A stretch of DNA of 64,000 nucleotides from Isoetes taiwanensis (lineage: Eukaryota; Streptophyta; Lycopodiopsida; Isoetales; Isoetaceae). A model generated the notes under the pieces. The model ran no database searches. It was not told where the DNA came from and was given only the letters and a program-made list of their open reading frames with translations. Location of the stretch: assembly GCA_021234155.1 (NCBI GenBank), contig JAJEKV010000072.1:5061620-5125619 (forward strand). Reading direction: 5' to 3'. Shown here piece by piece: positions 1-9,729 of this stretch. The stretch's first letter is position 1. Each line of letters opens with the position of its first letter. The position numbers and the translations under genes are program-made.

Positions 1-610
1 TTGCCGGATATATGCAACCTAGAAGCAACTCGCATGCATGCCACAATTACCTCCGAAAAAACACTGAAGGAAAGCTCTGTGGGCCTGCCACAATTATCTT
101 CAAAAAAACTCTGGAGGAAGGCTCTGCAGCTCTGGGCATATCTTTGTCTAGTTTTGGATCACTCTGCTCTTATTTTAAAGCATAGACTGCAAATTCACAG
201 GGCAGAAAGGTCTGGCATTGCACCAGTGGATACCATACTAACCGATTTTTGTGAAAATCGCCAAATTTTGAGTTGCTACTGGTAGATTGTTTGTTAGATT
301 CAAAGCTAGCGCTACAGGGATCATCTGAAAGCTATAGATCAAGGGGTATTTCGACAATATATCAAAATACAGGGGTATTTTGATAAATACCTCAAAATAG
401 AGGGGTATTTTTAAAATCTTCCCAAAAAAAAAAACTAGCAAAAACGCAAGCTTTTGGCAAGGTAAAATATGTTAGGTTTATGGTTGTTCATATGTTTGTG
501 ACTTTTTTATTCATTGTTCTTGTTTTTTGTTTTTGAGGTAGCAGTTTGAAGGACCTCGCTTAGCTTACGTGCTTTTGCATAGTTGATGTGCATGTGATAC
601 ATTTGATATG
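1..610. other. Unassigned sequence with short direct repeats
   Basis: No gene is recognisable. Two diverged direct repeats of about 42 bp lie at 39-82 and 87-127; both start with gccacaatta and end with a ctctg motif. An open frame covers 1-285 but resembles no family I know and includes the repeat, so it is probably not coding. At 344-415 a GGGGTATTT motif occurs three times at spacings of about 28-31 bp. A related aaaataccccta stretch occurs at 12939-12951. Confidence 0.5.
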
Positions 611-611
611 T

Positions 612-1362
612 TTTTTGTCATGTCATTGAACAAGATAAGATAAGATAAGATAGATTTTTACGTCCACGGGAACCCAACAGGCTATGGGACGGCACATGCA
701 AGGGCAACAGCCCATCTAAAACCTGGGGACTAGGCCCCATCACCAAACACAATAACCAAATATTAAAAGGCTACCAAGAATAAGATAAGATAATGCTAAT
801 GCTAGTAGTAAATTTATGCTTCTAAAATTATCTAGACATAGCCAGTCCAAGGATTGGAAGGCCATTGATCTAGAATAATTGCTGCGCCTCCCCTGTACAC
901 TGCCCCTTTCTTTTGCAGGCGGGCTGCCCTCACCTTGCAGAGCTCCTCCTTACGGTTACACAATTGAAGAGGGGAGAGGTCCTCCTGTACTGAGAAACTA
1001 GTCCCTCTGAGATGGTTTCCATGCTGAAGAACATGTAAGCGGCTAAGAGTGTCTTGAAACCGAACCAAAAGATGGCGAGGACGATCAGGTCTTGCCGCTC
1101 CCACCCTAGTAGCGGAGACAACTCCACCAGCCTTCACATGCATGACATCAGTGAAAAAATGCAAAGCAGCATCCATATCAGAAAGGGCATCATCTTCTGC
1201 CTCTGCAACCCCTATAATACGCAAGTTCAGGCTCCTAGTAACAGAAGATACTGAGGTAGCCTGCTCCTGTTTGCTAGCGCGGCACTGCGACTCCTGGTCC
1301 CCTTGGGATTGTGGAGATGCCTGTACGCCCACCGCAACATATTCCCTTTCCAATGTCTGCAC
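612..1362 (-). mobile_element. LINE (non-LTR retrotransposon) remnant, ORF1 plus 3' tail
   Basis: Read on the minus strand, an ORF1-type reading frame (1362 to 832) is followed by about 200 bp of untranslated sequence. That sequence contains the phrase gggttcccgtggacgtaaaa and ends in a short microsatellite of TCTTA units (630-652). A second TCTTA run lies at 779-793. This order of ORF1 and a simple-repeat tail, with no ORF2, suggests an internally deleted LINE copy or a derived non-autonomous element. The segment is richer in G+C than its surroundings. Target-site duplications were not identified. Confidence 0.55.
832..1362 (-). CDS. LINE ORF1-like RNA-binding protein, 176 aa
   Basis: The 176-residue frame has an N-terminal Gln/Ser-rich stretch and then a compact domain starting near residue 44 (SLNLRIIGVAEAEDD). 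Other parts of the domain are ATRVGAARPDRPRHLLVRF and SVQEDLSPLQLCNRKEELCK. This matches the general pattern of the RRM-like central domain of L1-type ORF1 proteins: N-R-I-x-G, then a long helix, R-V-G, R-x-L-x-V-R-F, and an E-D-L-S motif followed by R/K-rich helices. ORF1 proteins bind the element RNA and act as nucleic-acid chaperones. The frame is uninterrupted, unusual for the repeats in this window, but no ORF2 follows, so it is probably a relic or non-autonomous. The family assignment is from pattern recognition; the exact clade is not known. Confidence 0.6.
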   Translation of the reverse strand: MQTLEREYVAVGVQASPQSQGDQESQCRASKQEQATSVSSVTRSLNLRIIGVAEAEDDALSDMDAALHFFTDVMHVKAGGVVSATRVGAARPDRPRHLLVRFQDTLSRLHVLQHGNHLRGTSFSVQEDLSPLQLCNRKEELCKVRAARLQKKGAVYRGGAAIILDQWPSNPWTGYV

Positions 1363-1379
1363 TTCCGCTTCAACATAAT

Positions 1380-1941
1380 GTATAATAATTTACATTTGTC
1401 CAAACTAAACGATGTCAATAAAGTCATTGGCAATTCATCTACATATACTAGTCCATCATTGCTTGTATATAGAAAAATTGATTTGTGTTTATGATTGTCC
1501 ATGCTTATTAATGTTGTTGATGATATGCAAGAGACCTCGGGCAAATATAAACATTACAGCATTATCTGAAGTGCAATGCTCGGCAGGCAAATCCAAGCTT
1601 TGCGGAATCAATACTATAACTAACTAGCTCTCAACAATCCAAGCTCGATAATGCTTATGCCAGGTTATTTGGGTGTAAGAACTTGGTTGTGGCCAAATAA
1701 GCACATGCTGTAAGTCAAATTTTAGTTCTGACTGACTGGCAGACTATATATCTTGACAATAAAAAATACTTGGACGGACATGAATCCATCCAAGCTTAAA
1801 TAAACCATGTTTATCATGGATATCAAAGAGTTCCTCCTCGTTGACCGTTTGGCACTATACAAGAAAGAGATTACAAGATCAAGAATCAACATGACAATAT
1901 TAGCAAGAAAGGTATCAATCTATTGTAAAAAACTTACTGCA
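1380..1941. other. AT-rich spacer before the duplicated block
   Basis: Nothing convincing was seen. Short open frames (for example 1807-2043) have no recognisable motifs and run across the boundary of the duplicated block, which argues against a conserved coding role. Confidence 0.5.
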
Positions 1942-4925
1942 TTTGAGGTCCCTCCCTGCTTAAGGATTGATCAGGTAACTATAATGTGTTCAAACAATTT
2001 CTGTAACCTAGGATATGCAATGACGACCTCTTATAGCCAATAGTCAGAAAAGGGATTTTTCTAGGGATGGAGTTAAGATTCCAAGCAAGAAACAAAAAGA
2101 ACAATGAAAATATGGAAAGCAAACTTTTACCTAAATGCAATCATAAAACAAAATGTTATGATGACCGCCAGAACAATTGAACTTCCTCGTTAGATATATG
2201 CAGGCACCATATTGAATCCAATACTCATTTCTATCATGGGTGTGCAGATTTTAGTATGAAACCCATCCCTGCCGGTTGCAATGAAGTTTTTAGCCCCTTT
2301 CCCTTTCGTTGTTTGTATTTCGCATTAGCAATTTTGTTCTAATTACTTTCTTTGATTTCAACTCTATAGAGGGAAGCCTAATGCTGCTTCAGGTGTTTAA
2401 TGCTTAATGTAGACGCACCCAAACCAACCATGTTTCATGTCGTCAATCAACCTTCATACACATTACTCTTACCAGGTAATTTAAAGGGGGCTATTCATAA
2501 GGTCTTTTGTAGGTAGAAGGATTTTTGTAGCAATTGTTGTTATAGGACAGGAAAGTTCTCAATTTACATATAAAATGTTAATTTGAAACAGTTGGGAACA
2601 TGGGCCTGGTTGATCCAGGACTCCAGAATGTGGCATCTTCTATAGTTGGGAGGATAGTTTTCCTTATCAGTTGCCTTTCCCAAGTTATGTTGCAGGAAGA
2701 CGTGACTTGTGTCTTCCTTTATTTTGCTTTCGGACTCTATGCTGCAAAAGACCAAACAGGCATGGGCTTTTGCTCCATGCTGCAAGATGGCTCTAAACCA
2801 TCTCAATGCCACATGTGGTGCATACTTCCTTTCATATGATTACAAATTGCAAATCATTTGAGACAATATTCAAAGAACTCTGAGTCTATCAGTACAATGG
2901 TGCTAAAGGAGTAGGCAATAGTGAGTGAGTTCCAATTCTATAGGCACAAAGATTAGGGTGGATAAAGAAAAACTGAATAGAAATGCTTGAAGGTTTAGGT
3001 AAAAGGATAGGAGTGACATTGAGCAAGGTCAAATCCATGGGTATGAAAGGTAAAAATGACATCTAAATAAGAAGGGAACAAAAGATAAGGGATAAGCAAA
3101 TATAAGAAAGTGGAGATTTAAAAATAGGATATATGCATCTCAAATTCCAAAGATCTCAGTAGTATCAGCACAATCAATCATCTGACACAAAGATTAGCAC
3201 AAAAGAAGTAGACAATGGTGAGTGAGGTCTAGGTTCATAGGCACAACGATTAGGTTAACATTAAGTAAGCACAAAAGGTTTACTCAAAAAATTAACAGCA
3301 TTCACGAGCGCAAAAGGTAAAAGTGACACACAATTTCTATCCAAGAGTGAGACCCTATAACACCACAACCCATGTCAGATGTGTGACTTTGAATCAATGA
3401 CTTCTGATAAATGGGGCCTTATGGTTATATTCATAATGACATTTGAAAGGAGAGGAGCCATCATATGGAAGGAACTAAGGTTTTGTGATTAGTTTAGTCT
3501 AATTAAACGAAACTTTGATATATGGATATAATTTCGACACAGCAAGGAGGTGGCAGAGCAAGGATCTGGATTGGGGAAGAGCAAGGATGTGGTTTGGGGC
3601 AGAAAAAGGAAATTGTTCTACGACGGTTAGCAACAAAAATAATGACAGTCAATTCCTCTCCATAATTCAAAGCATATTGTTAACTGATTGTGCAGGCAAG
3701 CAATTTTTTCGTGATTGTTTATGTGACCCGCATGATCTTTATGAGCTAGCTAGCAGTGCTAGTTTTAAAAGTCTTCGTGGGCTTTATAAGATAGGTGGCA
3801 TCTTTGGGGATTTGAGTTGGTCTCTATGAGGCCAAGCCATAAGAGCAGGGCTGGACATGTTCTGAGTGCGAAAGTTGTCTCAGTCACCGCAAAATATCCT
3901 GTATTGTTAAACATGAAAACTACTGCAAACCAAGAAAATAAAACATGATTGATCTTGTTGTGTTGCAGCACATGCTGTGCTTAAGGACTAAGCACCACAA
4001 AAATTTCTGTCATGAAAAAACCCAGAATTTGAATTCCAACGTAATATAAGAAACATTATCTTCCTAAGTAGAATTAAAGCATGGTGCTCGAGTTGCAGGC
4101 TACTTCTCTGATTCTCCACATGTATTCGAAAAGAAAGTTTAACATCGTTTGTCAGATCCTTTTGTCCCTGATCATACACTTTTGAATAAGTGAATGTAAT
4201 GAGAACCAAATTTTAGTTTCCATTCTAATTGCAACTGCTGAAGTTCCAAAGATTGGATTTGGCAGTAGATTTTATGTTTTCTGACAAGCAATGGAGCTAA
4301 AGAAGTGAAGATCCTGCGACCCAAGACCATGAAAGTAGTAAGGGTGAGTCTATCAAATACATTGATGCTTACCAGGAGAAGAAGTGAATACCCAGCTTTA
4401 TATACTTAGAAAAAGGCGAGCATACTAGAGATGTTGTAAGCCATGCTCTTCAACAACCTGGGCAACATGAATGATAACAATAGCGCTAGGTGCTTGCAGG
4501 TCAGAATAGAAATTCTGAAAGCATGCATTAAGGCCTCCGATAATCCAGGCAACAATAAGGTTGAGGCTGGTCCGTCGATCAGAACAATTAAATCAGTAGA
4601 TAGAGAAAGGGGTAATGCTATGGTGTTTGGCTGACGCTAAAAGGAGTGCAAAAGGGAATTAAGAAAAGACAGATTGGCAAAGAAACTAGGATTCAAAGCA
4701 AATTCCACGACTCAAAATCCACTTTAAATCTTAGTGCTATGGATGAAAGCTAGCAGATTTAAGCATAGGAAGAAAAAGAAACGAGCAGCTAAATGGTTAA
4801 CTATGCAAAGAAGTGCTAAAGTACTGGCTGCAGTAGAAAGAGGTAGGAAATAATTGCCCTGCACATGGATATAAGAAAAGAAGAATGGCCATGCACATAG
4901 ATATAAGAAAACACAAGCAAACAAG
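1942..4925. other. Noncoding repeat-rich stretch inside the duplicated block
   Basis: No gene could be supported. Open frames at 2564-2812, 2600-2839, 3515-3829 and 4443-4634 have no recognisable motifs and are not kept intact in copy 2. The stretch includes a diverged tandem duplication (separate entry). It runs into an LTR-like region on its right side, so part of it may be internal or flanking sequence of the chromovirus. Confidence 0.55.
2878..3350. repeat. Diverged tandem duplication, period about 280 bp
   Basis: Two units, at roughly 2878-3075 and 3158-3350, share an ordered set of phrases: atcagcaca or similar, then a gtaggcaatagtgagtgag motif (gtagacaatggtgagtgag in the second unit), then ataggcacaaagattagg (cacaacgattagg in the second), then ggtaaaa/t-gaca. 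They have diverged considerably, so the duplication is older than the large block duplication, and both units are present again in copy 2. Confidence 0.6.
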
Positions 4926-5559
4926 ACAAGACAAGCAATATTATTGAACAGCGGACATAACCTTAGCCGGCCATGGCAAGATTAATCTGAGCGGTCAGAA
5001 TACAGCTGTCGGCCATGTGAAGCCGAGTTGGCTGAGGCCGATCAAACACATTTCTGCAAAAAAAATAGTTAACAAATCCTTGGCCAGTCTGCATAGCAAG
5101 AAATGCACTCTACTCAGACTGCTCGAAAATCGAAGAGGCAAAATCCAGTACAAAAAAATGGCAGCGCAAAGAGGAGACCAAAAATAAGAAAATACAAAAC
5201 CTTCCATAATCTAATCACAATAGAACGAGAGTAAGAAAGGTGCACACAAGATAGAGATGATACATAGATGTAGAATAACTAGAAGAATGGCGCAAGAGCA
5301 GAGCAGTAGATGTCTAAGAAGCAGGAAACAGAGGCAGGGAAGAAATGGAAAGTGTCATGAACCTACACGAAAACAAGGAAAATACGTAGAAAATATGCAA
5401 GAAATACAGAAGAAATATGCCAAGACCGATAAAGAATCTAATATATGAACAGGAATCAAGAGTACAATGGCCCGAAGACAAGCAGGAACACGAGACAGAT
5501 GCCTAGAAGGCTTAAGACTGGCGTTGAACCAGAATGGTTTGACAAGAAGGAGATGCCTC

Positions 5560-5572
5560 CTTATATATCTAG
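5560..5572 (-). promoter_or_regulatory. TATA-like box of the LTR-like region
   Basis: The minus strand reads tagatatataaggaggc. The position, about 300 bp after the polyprotein stop, fits the U3/R transition of an LTR. Copy 2 keeps the same box near 52270. Confidence 0.4.
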
Positions 5573-5712
5573 ACCAACGGTCAGGATCGCGCCACTCCAA
5601 TGGATGAGATCATGCCAAGTGTCGCGCATGCATATTGGTTCTAGAATATTCTAGAACCTCCTGGAAACGGTCCCACATATGAGAAAGATGTGAGGGGATG
5701 TCTTTAACAAAT

Positions 5713-5862
5713 ATTGGTAGCGCACTTGGCAAAAGTGTGTGAGTCGCAACTAGGAGGTTGCGAGTTCAAAGTCTGTCTTGTGCAACTGCCCATTTGCATC
5801 TGTGTGATGACTATCTTTTGTACATACGAGTATAATGTTCGTATGATATGAATATCCGTATG
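5713..5862 (+). mobile_element. SINE-like element with tRNA-type A and B boxes
   Basis: The head reads ggtagcgcacttggc (A-box-like), followed about 33 bp later by gaggttgcgagttcaaagtc (B-box-like), the usual spacing of an RNA polymerase III internal promoter. About 70 bp of AT-rich tail follow. It is present in copy 2 near 52417 with the A box eroded to ggtagcccatttggc. It is not a functional tRNA: no acceptor stem could be paired. It lies within the U3 part of the LTR-like region, so it may be a nested insertion. Confidence 0.45.
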
Positions 5863-5866
5863 GTCG

Positions 5867-6550
5867 TCACGCCATCCCCCTCTTACGACGGCGACGAGTC
5901 CTCGGAGCTGGGGCCAGAGTACTCAAACTTGGCTTATCCGGGTAACGTCGGTGAAACTCGGCAATTTTATCAGGAGCATTAGTCAAATTCTCTGTAGGTT
6001 CCCAGGTTCTATCACTTGGCGAGTAACCTTTCAATCGACAAAGTAATACAATCTTCGGCGAAGAAACTTGGAGTCCAGAATCTCTCGAACCTTGAACTCC
6101 TCATGATCATCAATTCTACTGGTGGTGGCGACAGGGGAACGCGATCCGGGAAAGTATTGACTGTGTAGGGCTCCAATAGAGAAACATGAAATATTGGATG
6201 AAGCCGAACAACTGGAGAGAGCTCGAGTCGGAATGCCACATTGCTGATCTGAGCCGTGATCCGGTAAGGACCAAGGCGACGATAGTCAAGCTTGTTACAG
6301 GGACGTGAGGTAGGGAGGTCCCTACGAAGAAGCCAGACAAGGTGACCAACGTGAAATTTAGGAGCTTCTTGTCAAATCGGCATAATGCCGATAGCGTTCT
6401 TGTGCTCGGTGAAGATGATGCTGAAGATCCGATTGAAGAGCCTGGAGTTTCTCAAGTCGAGACTTGGCACTAGGATTGACCGAAGGGATCAACGAAGATG
6501 CTGACCAAAGTTCAGAAAGAACGGAGTCTGGCCAGTGGAGGCATGTACTA
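5867..6550 (-). pseudogene. Ty3/gypsy chromovirus pol fragment: integrase C-terminus and chromodomain
   Basis: Minus-strand fragments line up in order with the end of a chromovirus polyprotein. Near 6480-6370 is the helix pattern SRLEKLQALQSDLQHHLH followed by RAQERYRHYAD. At 6357-6150 are FHVGHLVWLLRRDLP, LGPYRITAQISNVAFRLEL and HPIFHVSLLEPY, the GPY/F-type integrase C-terminal module. At 6110-5870 is a chromodomain pattern: EEFKVREILDSKFLRRRLYY, then a V-D-W-K-G-Y region, then W-E-P-T-E-N. The reading frame changes at least twice and a stop falls inside the chromodomain, where one G of a GG pair seems missing. RT, RNase H and the integrase core are absent, so the copy is 5'-truncated. The family assignment is secure; the copy is not functional as it stands. 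Confidence 0.85.
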
Positions 6551-6566
6551 AGTTATTATAGCGAGG

Positions 6567-6952
6567 TTCACGCTAAGCGTGAACTGGAGGTTTGACAGTT
6601 AGAGATAGCAGTGTTCAATGAGGTTATGTAGTGTGAAATATGGATGCATAAAGGGTACGTAGCTTAAAATGTGGATGCATACTAATTTAGCTTCAAATTC
6701 ACGCCAAGCATGGTTCACAATAGGAGCTACCAACACGCCAAGCGTGAATTATACTAATTTAGCTTTAAATTTATGCCAAGCGTGATCTCTTGTTTTGAAA
6801 AGCATTCTAAAAATGTTTATCTTCTTTTGCGTGAATTGCTTTGTTTTAAAAGCACGCCTGTCGTGAATTGCATTAGTAGCTTAATTCATTTCACGTCAGG
6901 CGCTTTCTATGTTGATCAATTCAGTTCTATTCAAATCGCGCCCGGCGTGTTT
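6567..6952. repeat. Cluster of degenerate GC palindromes upstream of the composite gene
   Basis: Seven or so imperfect palindromes sit in AT-rich DNA: 6567-6583 (TTCACGCTAAGCGTGAA, perfect 8-bp arms), 6699-6712, 6734-6746 (CACGCCAAGCGTG), 6771-6786, 6853-6869, 6891-6906 and 6934-6952 (AATCGCGCCCGGCGTGTTT). A half site lies near 6828. The consensus is about TCRCGCCNRGCGYGA. Between them AATT/TAGCTT phrases recur, so larger units may have been duplicated. A plausible splice acceptor (attgtag, 6985-6991) follows the cluster, so it may be intronic. In copy 2 the first palindrome is kept exactly at 53265-53281. Confidence 0.7.
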
Positions 6953-6998
6953 CTGTTCTATGATACTGATTCAATGTCTGTACTATTGTAGTCCATAC

Positions 6999-8881
6999 AT
7001 GGAGCAACTACGCCATGCCCGTCAACAGTGGGTGGAATATGGCTGCCCATTACCCACCAGACAGGGCGGGTCAAAGTCTGCGGCATTCAAGCTACTGGAG
7101 CGGACTCTGTCGCAGACAATTATACAGGAGAAGAAGAAGACTGCAAGAAAATCAAAGAAAAAAGGTGGTGATGACATTGCAGATCCTTCTGATAGCACAT
7201 CTAGCAGGTCAGGTCCAACAGACTCGTATAAGATTGTCTTTTGTAAGGAGGCAGTATGGCACAAGTGGAATGAATTCTGGGACGCTTATGCAGAAAAGAA
7301 GCTGCCAGATACTATGGGTAGGGTGCCTCCTGTTGATGTAAGCATCTTTGACTTGAATGTGACAGAGATGAGAAAGACTCAGGGGCTAGACGACACTGAG
7401 ACCATTTGGATTTTAGACCAGTGCCTGAAGAAATCACACTTTCACTAAGGATAGGATGTCCTTCGTTGAGTGCTGTAGTCATGTGAAGGATGTACGTATA
7501 ATGAAGTCAGCTGTAGGAGCTGAGTTACAAAGGTTATCGGGGGATGTGGCATTATCTGAAATTAGATTGCTGGACAAATACAAGGTCAGTAATGATGACA
7601 TCAAGAAGTTTGTATTCTGGTCAAAGGACTTCCTAAAGAATTGGAAGGCTAAAAATGCAAAACATAAAGAGACTCTACCCCCTAAGGTACTGGCCGAGTT
7701 GAGAAGAAAAGTGGCCCCTGTGAAGAAGATTACTAGAGAAGAAGACACTGTCCAGTATTCAGTCTCCACTGGGTACAAAGGTCTCTTGCCAGAATCAACT
7801 ACTTGCCTTATAAATATATCACTCTTTGTGTTGGACAGTAGGGGTGGGAGAGGAGATATGGGCATGAACCAGAAGGACTACAGCATCTTCTTTACCAGCT
7901 ATATAGGATTGACAACTGAGAGGTCCTTTACTATTGTCATCGTTTGTCCTTTGGGTGACTCACATCTGCATGTACTATCCACTGCTCATGATTTGAAGTG
8001 CCTCAAAGTAGTTATTAGGGAGGGATGCCTAATATATGATGTTAAGGATAATGAGCTGCGAACAGCATGGAAGATGGCACATGTGATCTTCATTATGATA
8101 TCCATGCTGTCAGACGGGGAATATGATAATGCTAAGGCCAAGGGTGACAATAGCAGTGTATGGGAATGTTTTCTTCTAGATGATCCAGACTTAACAACTA
8201 TATTCTATCATACGAATCAGGATCAAGATCAGGAACATGATGAGTCAGAAGAGGATGAGGATGAGGATCGGGACCCTCTCCTAAGTGGTGAAATCAAGTA
8301 CAAGCTACTAACTAAGGAGAAGGGCCCCTTAAATAAAAATGGATTTCCCTCGTCTATGGCTGCTTACCTCGTCGAGGCATTTGCTCCAATTGATACAACG
8401 TGCTTGGAGCTTCATGTTGGAGGTTATATTGCCCGAGAGGCTCTTATGGGTGTTAGAAGATGTCACTGCTTTGTGAGTGATGAGCAGGCCAAAGACTTTC
8501 TTGAACCATTCCTCATGCATGTACTTGTCAAATCTCCTAAAGGTCCTTATGGCAACCTGAAATCTTCAGCAATCAAAAGTCTCGTGGACTTGTCCAATTC
8601 AAAAATGGACGATGGTTCTGGTGAGGGAACTAGTAATCCGCAGCCTGATAAGGAAAGTAATGACCAAGTGGCTGCTAAACTGGCTGCTCAAAGTAATGTG
8701 ATGAAGGCAAACACTCTAGTGATTCACAGGTTTGCCAAATCAATACTAAAGTAATGTCAGTTGTGAAGGATGTAGAGGAACTAATAGAAAATAACAATTC
8801 TAACAGTCAGAAGAGCACGGAGATTAAGGGTGGCGAAGGGGAGAATGACGCCGACGACGGCAGCGAAACTGAAGATGATAG
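6999..8881 (+). pseudogene. Composite gene, 5' part: unfamiliar protein with methyltransferase-like C-terminal region
   Basis: Three overlapping frames make one apparent reading: 6999-7448, 7456-8754 and 8754-8881. The first frame change fits one extra A in the run near 7431-7435; the second fits one missing A near 8741. Visible parts are a Lys-rich segment (KKKTARKSKKKGG, about 7127-7170), conserved-looking blocks around residues 1-220 of the 7456 frame, an acidic tract (SEEDEDEDRD, about 8245-8274), and then FAPIDTT, an L-E-L-H-V-G-G segment, REALMGVRRCHCF, SDEQAKDFLEPFL (about 8380-8510). The last block resembles the D-x-F-x-G-G / A-x-x-x-G-R-x-C / D-x-D-x-x-A pattern of the SAM-binding half of permuted N4/N6-type DNA methyltransferases. 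No DPPY-type catalytic motif was found, so this is tentative. The 5' end is undefined: a splice acceptor candidate ends at 6991. It joins in frame to the HAD part. Confidence 0.55.
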
Positions 8882-9092
8882 GTATGGCCTTACAGATGAA
8901 ATGGCGCTACGCATGATTTAATTTATCTTAGCTTTGAATTAAATCGCGCCAAGCATGCTTTGATTATATTTCATTATCACACTAAATCACGCCGAGCACA
9001 ATTTGGTTAAGACTAACTCAAATCACGCCTGGCGCGTTTGTATTATTTGTGTGATCATATCTTGCTGACCAGATACACGTTTGATGTTTCAG
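8882..9092 (+). other. Predicted 211 bp intron carrying three GC palindromes
   Basis: The donor is AG|GTATGG at 8882 and the acceptor is TGTTTCAG ending at 9092. Splicing joins AG (8880-8881) to C (9093) as one Ser codon. This keeps the acidic tail of the 5' part (SETEDD) in frame with SLPCVSKKVVVFDLNG of the HAD part. The intron contains palindromes at about 8943-8958 (TCGCGCCAAGCATGC), 8986-8999 (ATCACGCCGAGCAC) and 9022-9036 (ATCACGCCTGGCGCG). Without splicing, the upstream frame ends at 8921. Confidence 0.6.
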
Positions 9093-9729
9093 CTTGCCTT
9101 GCGTTTCTAAGAAGGTTGTGGTATTCGACCTAAACGGAGTCCTTTGTAAGACTTTTTCGAAACATAAAGTGGCTAGAGATCAGTTTCATCAGACACCAGT
9201 AGAATCAAACACCAAGTGGATCTATCCGCGGCCGCACTTGAAGGAGATGCTAGATGAGGCATTTAGGTTATTTCGAGTTGGTATTTGGTCATCCATGGAA
9301 CTAAAGAACATCAAGGATACTTTGGAGGCACTGGGGGAAATGCGTAGACATTAGTTGACCTTTTGGGATCAGAACAAATGTGTGAAGTTCACTAATCCCA
9401 AAGATCCAACTGGCAAGCCTATCTTCATCAAACACTTGAGTAACATGATGGACGAACTTGGTATCGAGAATAAGGATGATATAATCATAGTGGATGATGA
9501 TGCTCTCAAATGCTTCTACAATCAAACGCAGGCCCTGAATCCACCATCTTACGATCCAAAAAATTTTGCGACAGATGATTTTCTGGTGAAGTTTATGTCT
9601 ATTATGAATAATTTGGCTATGGGGATGATGGTGCGTGAAGTGTTAGATTCACACCCAGAACTAGATAGAACGGCTGACATAGAACCACACCTTGTTAAAT
9701 ACGTGGAAAAACATGGATTGATCCCTTAA
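9093..9729 (+). pseudogene. Composite gene, 3' part: FCP1/NIF-type HAD phosphatase-like domain
   Basis: About 212 residues with the hallmarks of the FCP1-homology (NIF) fold. Motif I reads VVVFDLNGVL (about 9115-9144), then WIYPRPHLKEMLDEAF, then V-G-I-W-S-S-M (motif II region), then FWDQNKCVKF, KPIFIKHLS and IIIVDDDALKCF (motif III, about 9484-9516), and last a helical tail to the stop at 9727-9729. In motif I the first Asp is present but the usual second Asp is Asn. D-x-N-G versions are known in plant FCP1-like proteins and would be expected to be weak or inactive phosphatases. An in-frame TAG at 9352-9354 splits the domain just before L-T-F-W-D-Q, and copy 2 has the same TAG. The HAD family call is secure; function and substrate are unknown. 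Confidence 0.75.

Larger units (their letters stand above)
4926..5866 (-). mobile_element. LTR-like region downstream of chromovirus coding end
   Basis: On the minus strand this follows directly after the stop codon of the gypsy-type polyprotein fragment (stop at 5867-5869). It contains a TATA-like box (tatataagg, minus strand, near 5561-5572), then T- and pyrimidine-rich sequence. That order (coding end, U3, TATA, R/U5) is what a 3' LTR would show. No partner LTR is visible, because the element is truncated just upstream in the pol region near 6560. The distal end near 4926 is an estimate. A SINE-like sequence appears to sit in the U3 part. Confidence 0.45.

Noticed and set aside
1-285. 94-aa coding gene at the window start
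   Set aside because: It starts from a TTG, includes a nucleotide-level direct repeat, and shows no motif.
5725-5795. tRNA gene
   Set aside because: A and B box-like words are present, but no acceptor or anticodon stem could be paired, so a SINE head is more likely.
7479-7865. 128-aa minus-strand ORF
   Set aside because: Shadow of the composite gene reading on the plus strand; its composition follows from the antisense of that frame.
6567-9036. CRISPR array
   Set aside because: The repeated units are short, degenerate palindromes with irregular spacing (30-70 bp) and no constant direct repeat or unique spacer pattern.
6999-9729. Bacterial horizontal transfer of an intact restriction-modification gene
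   Set aside because: The gene has a plant-type intron and AT-rich plant-like flanks, and no catalytic DPPY motif was found, so an intact recent bacterial methylase is not supported.
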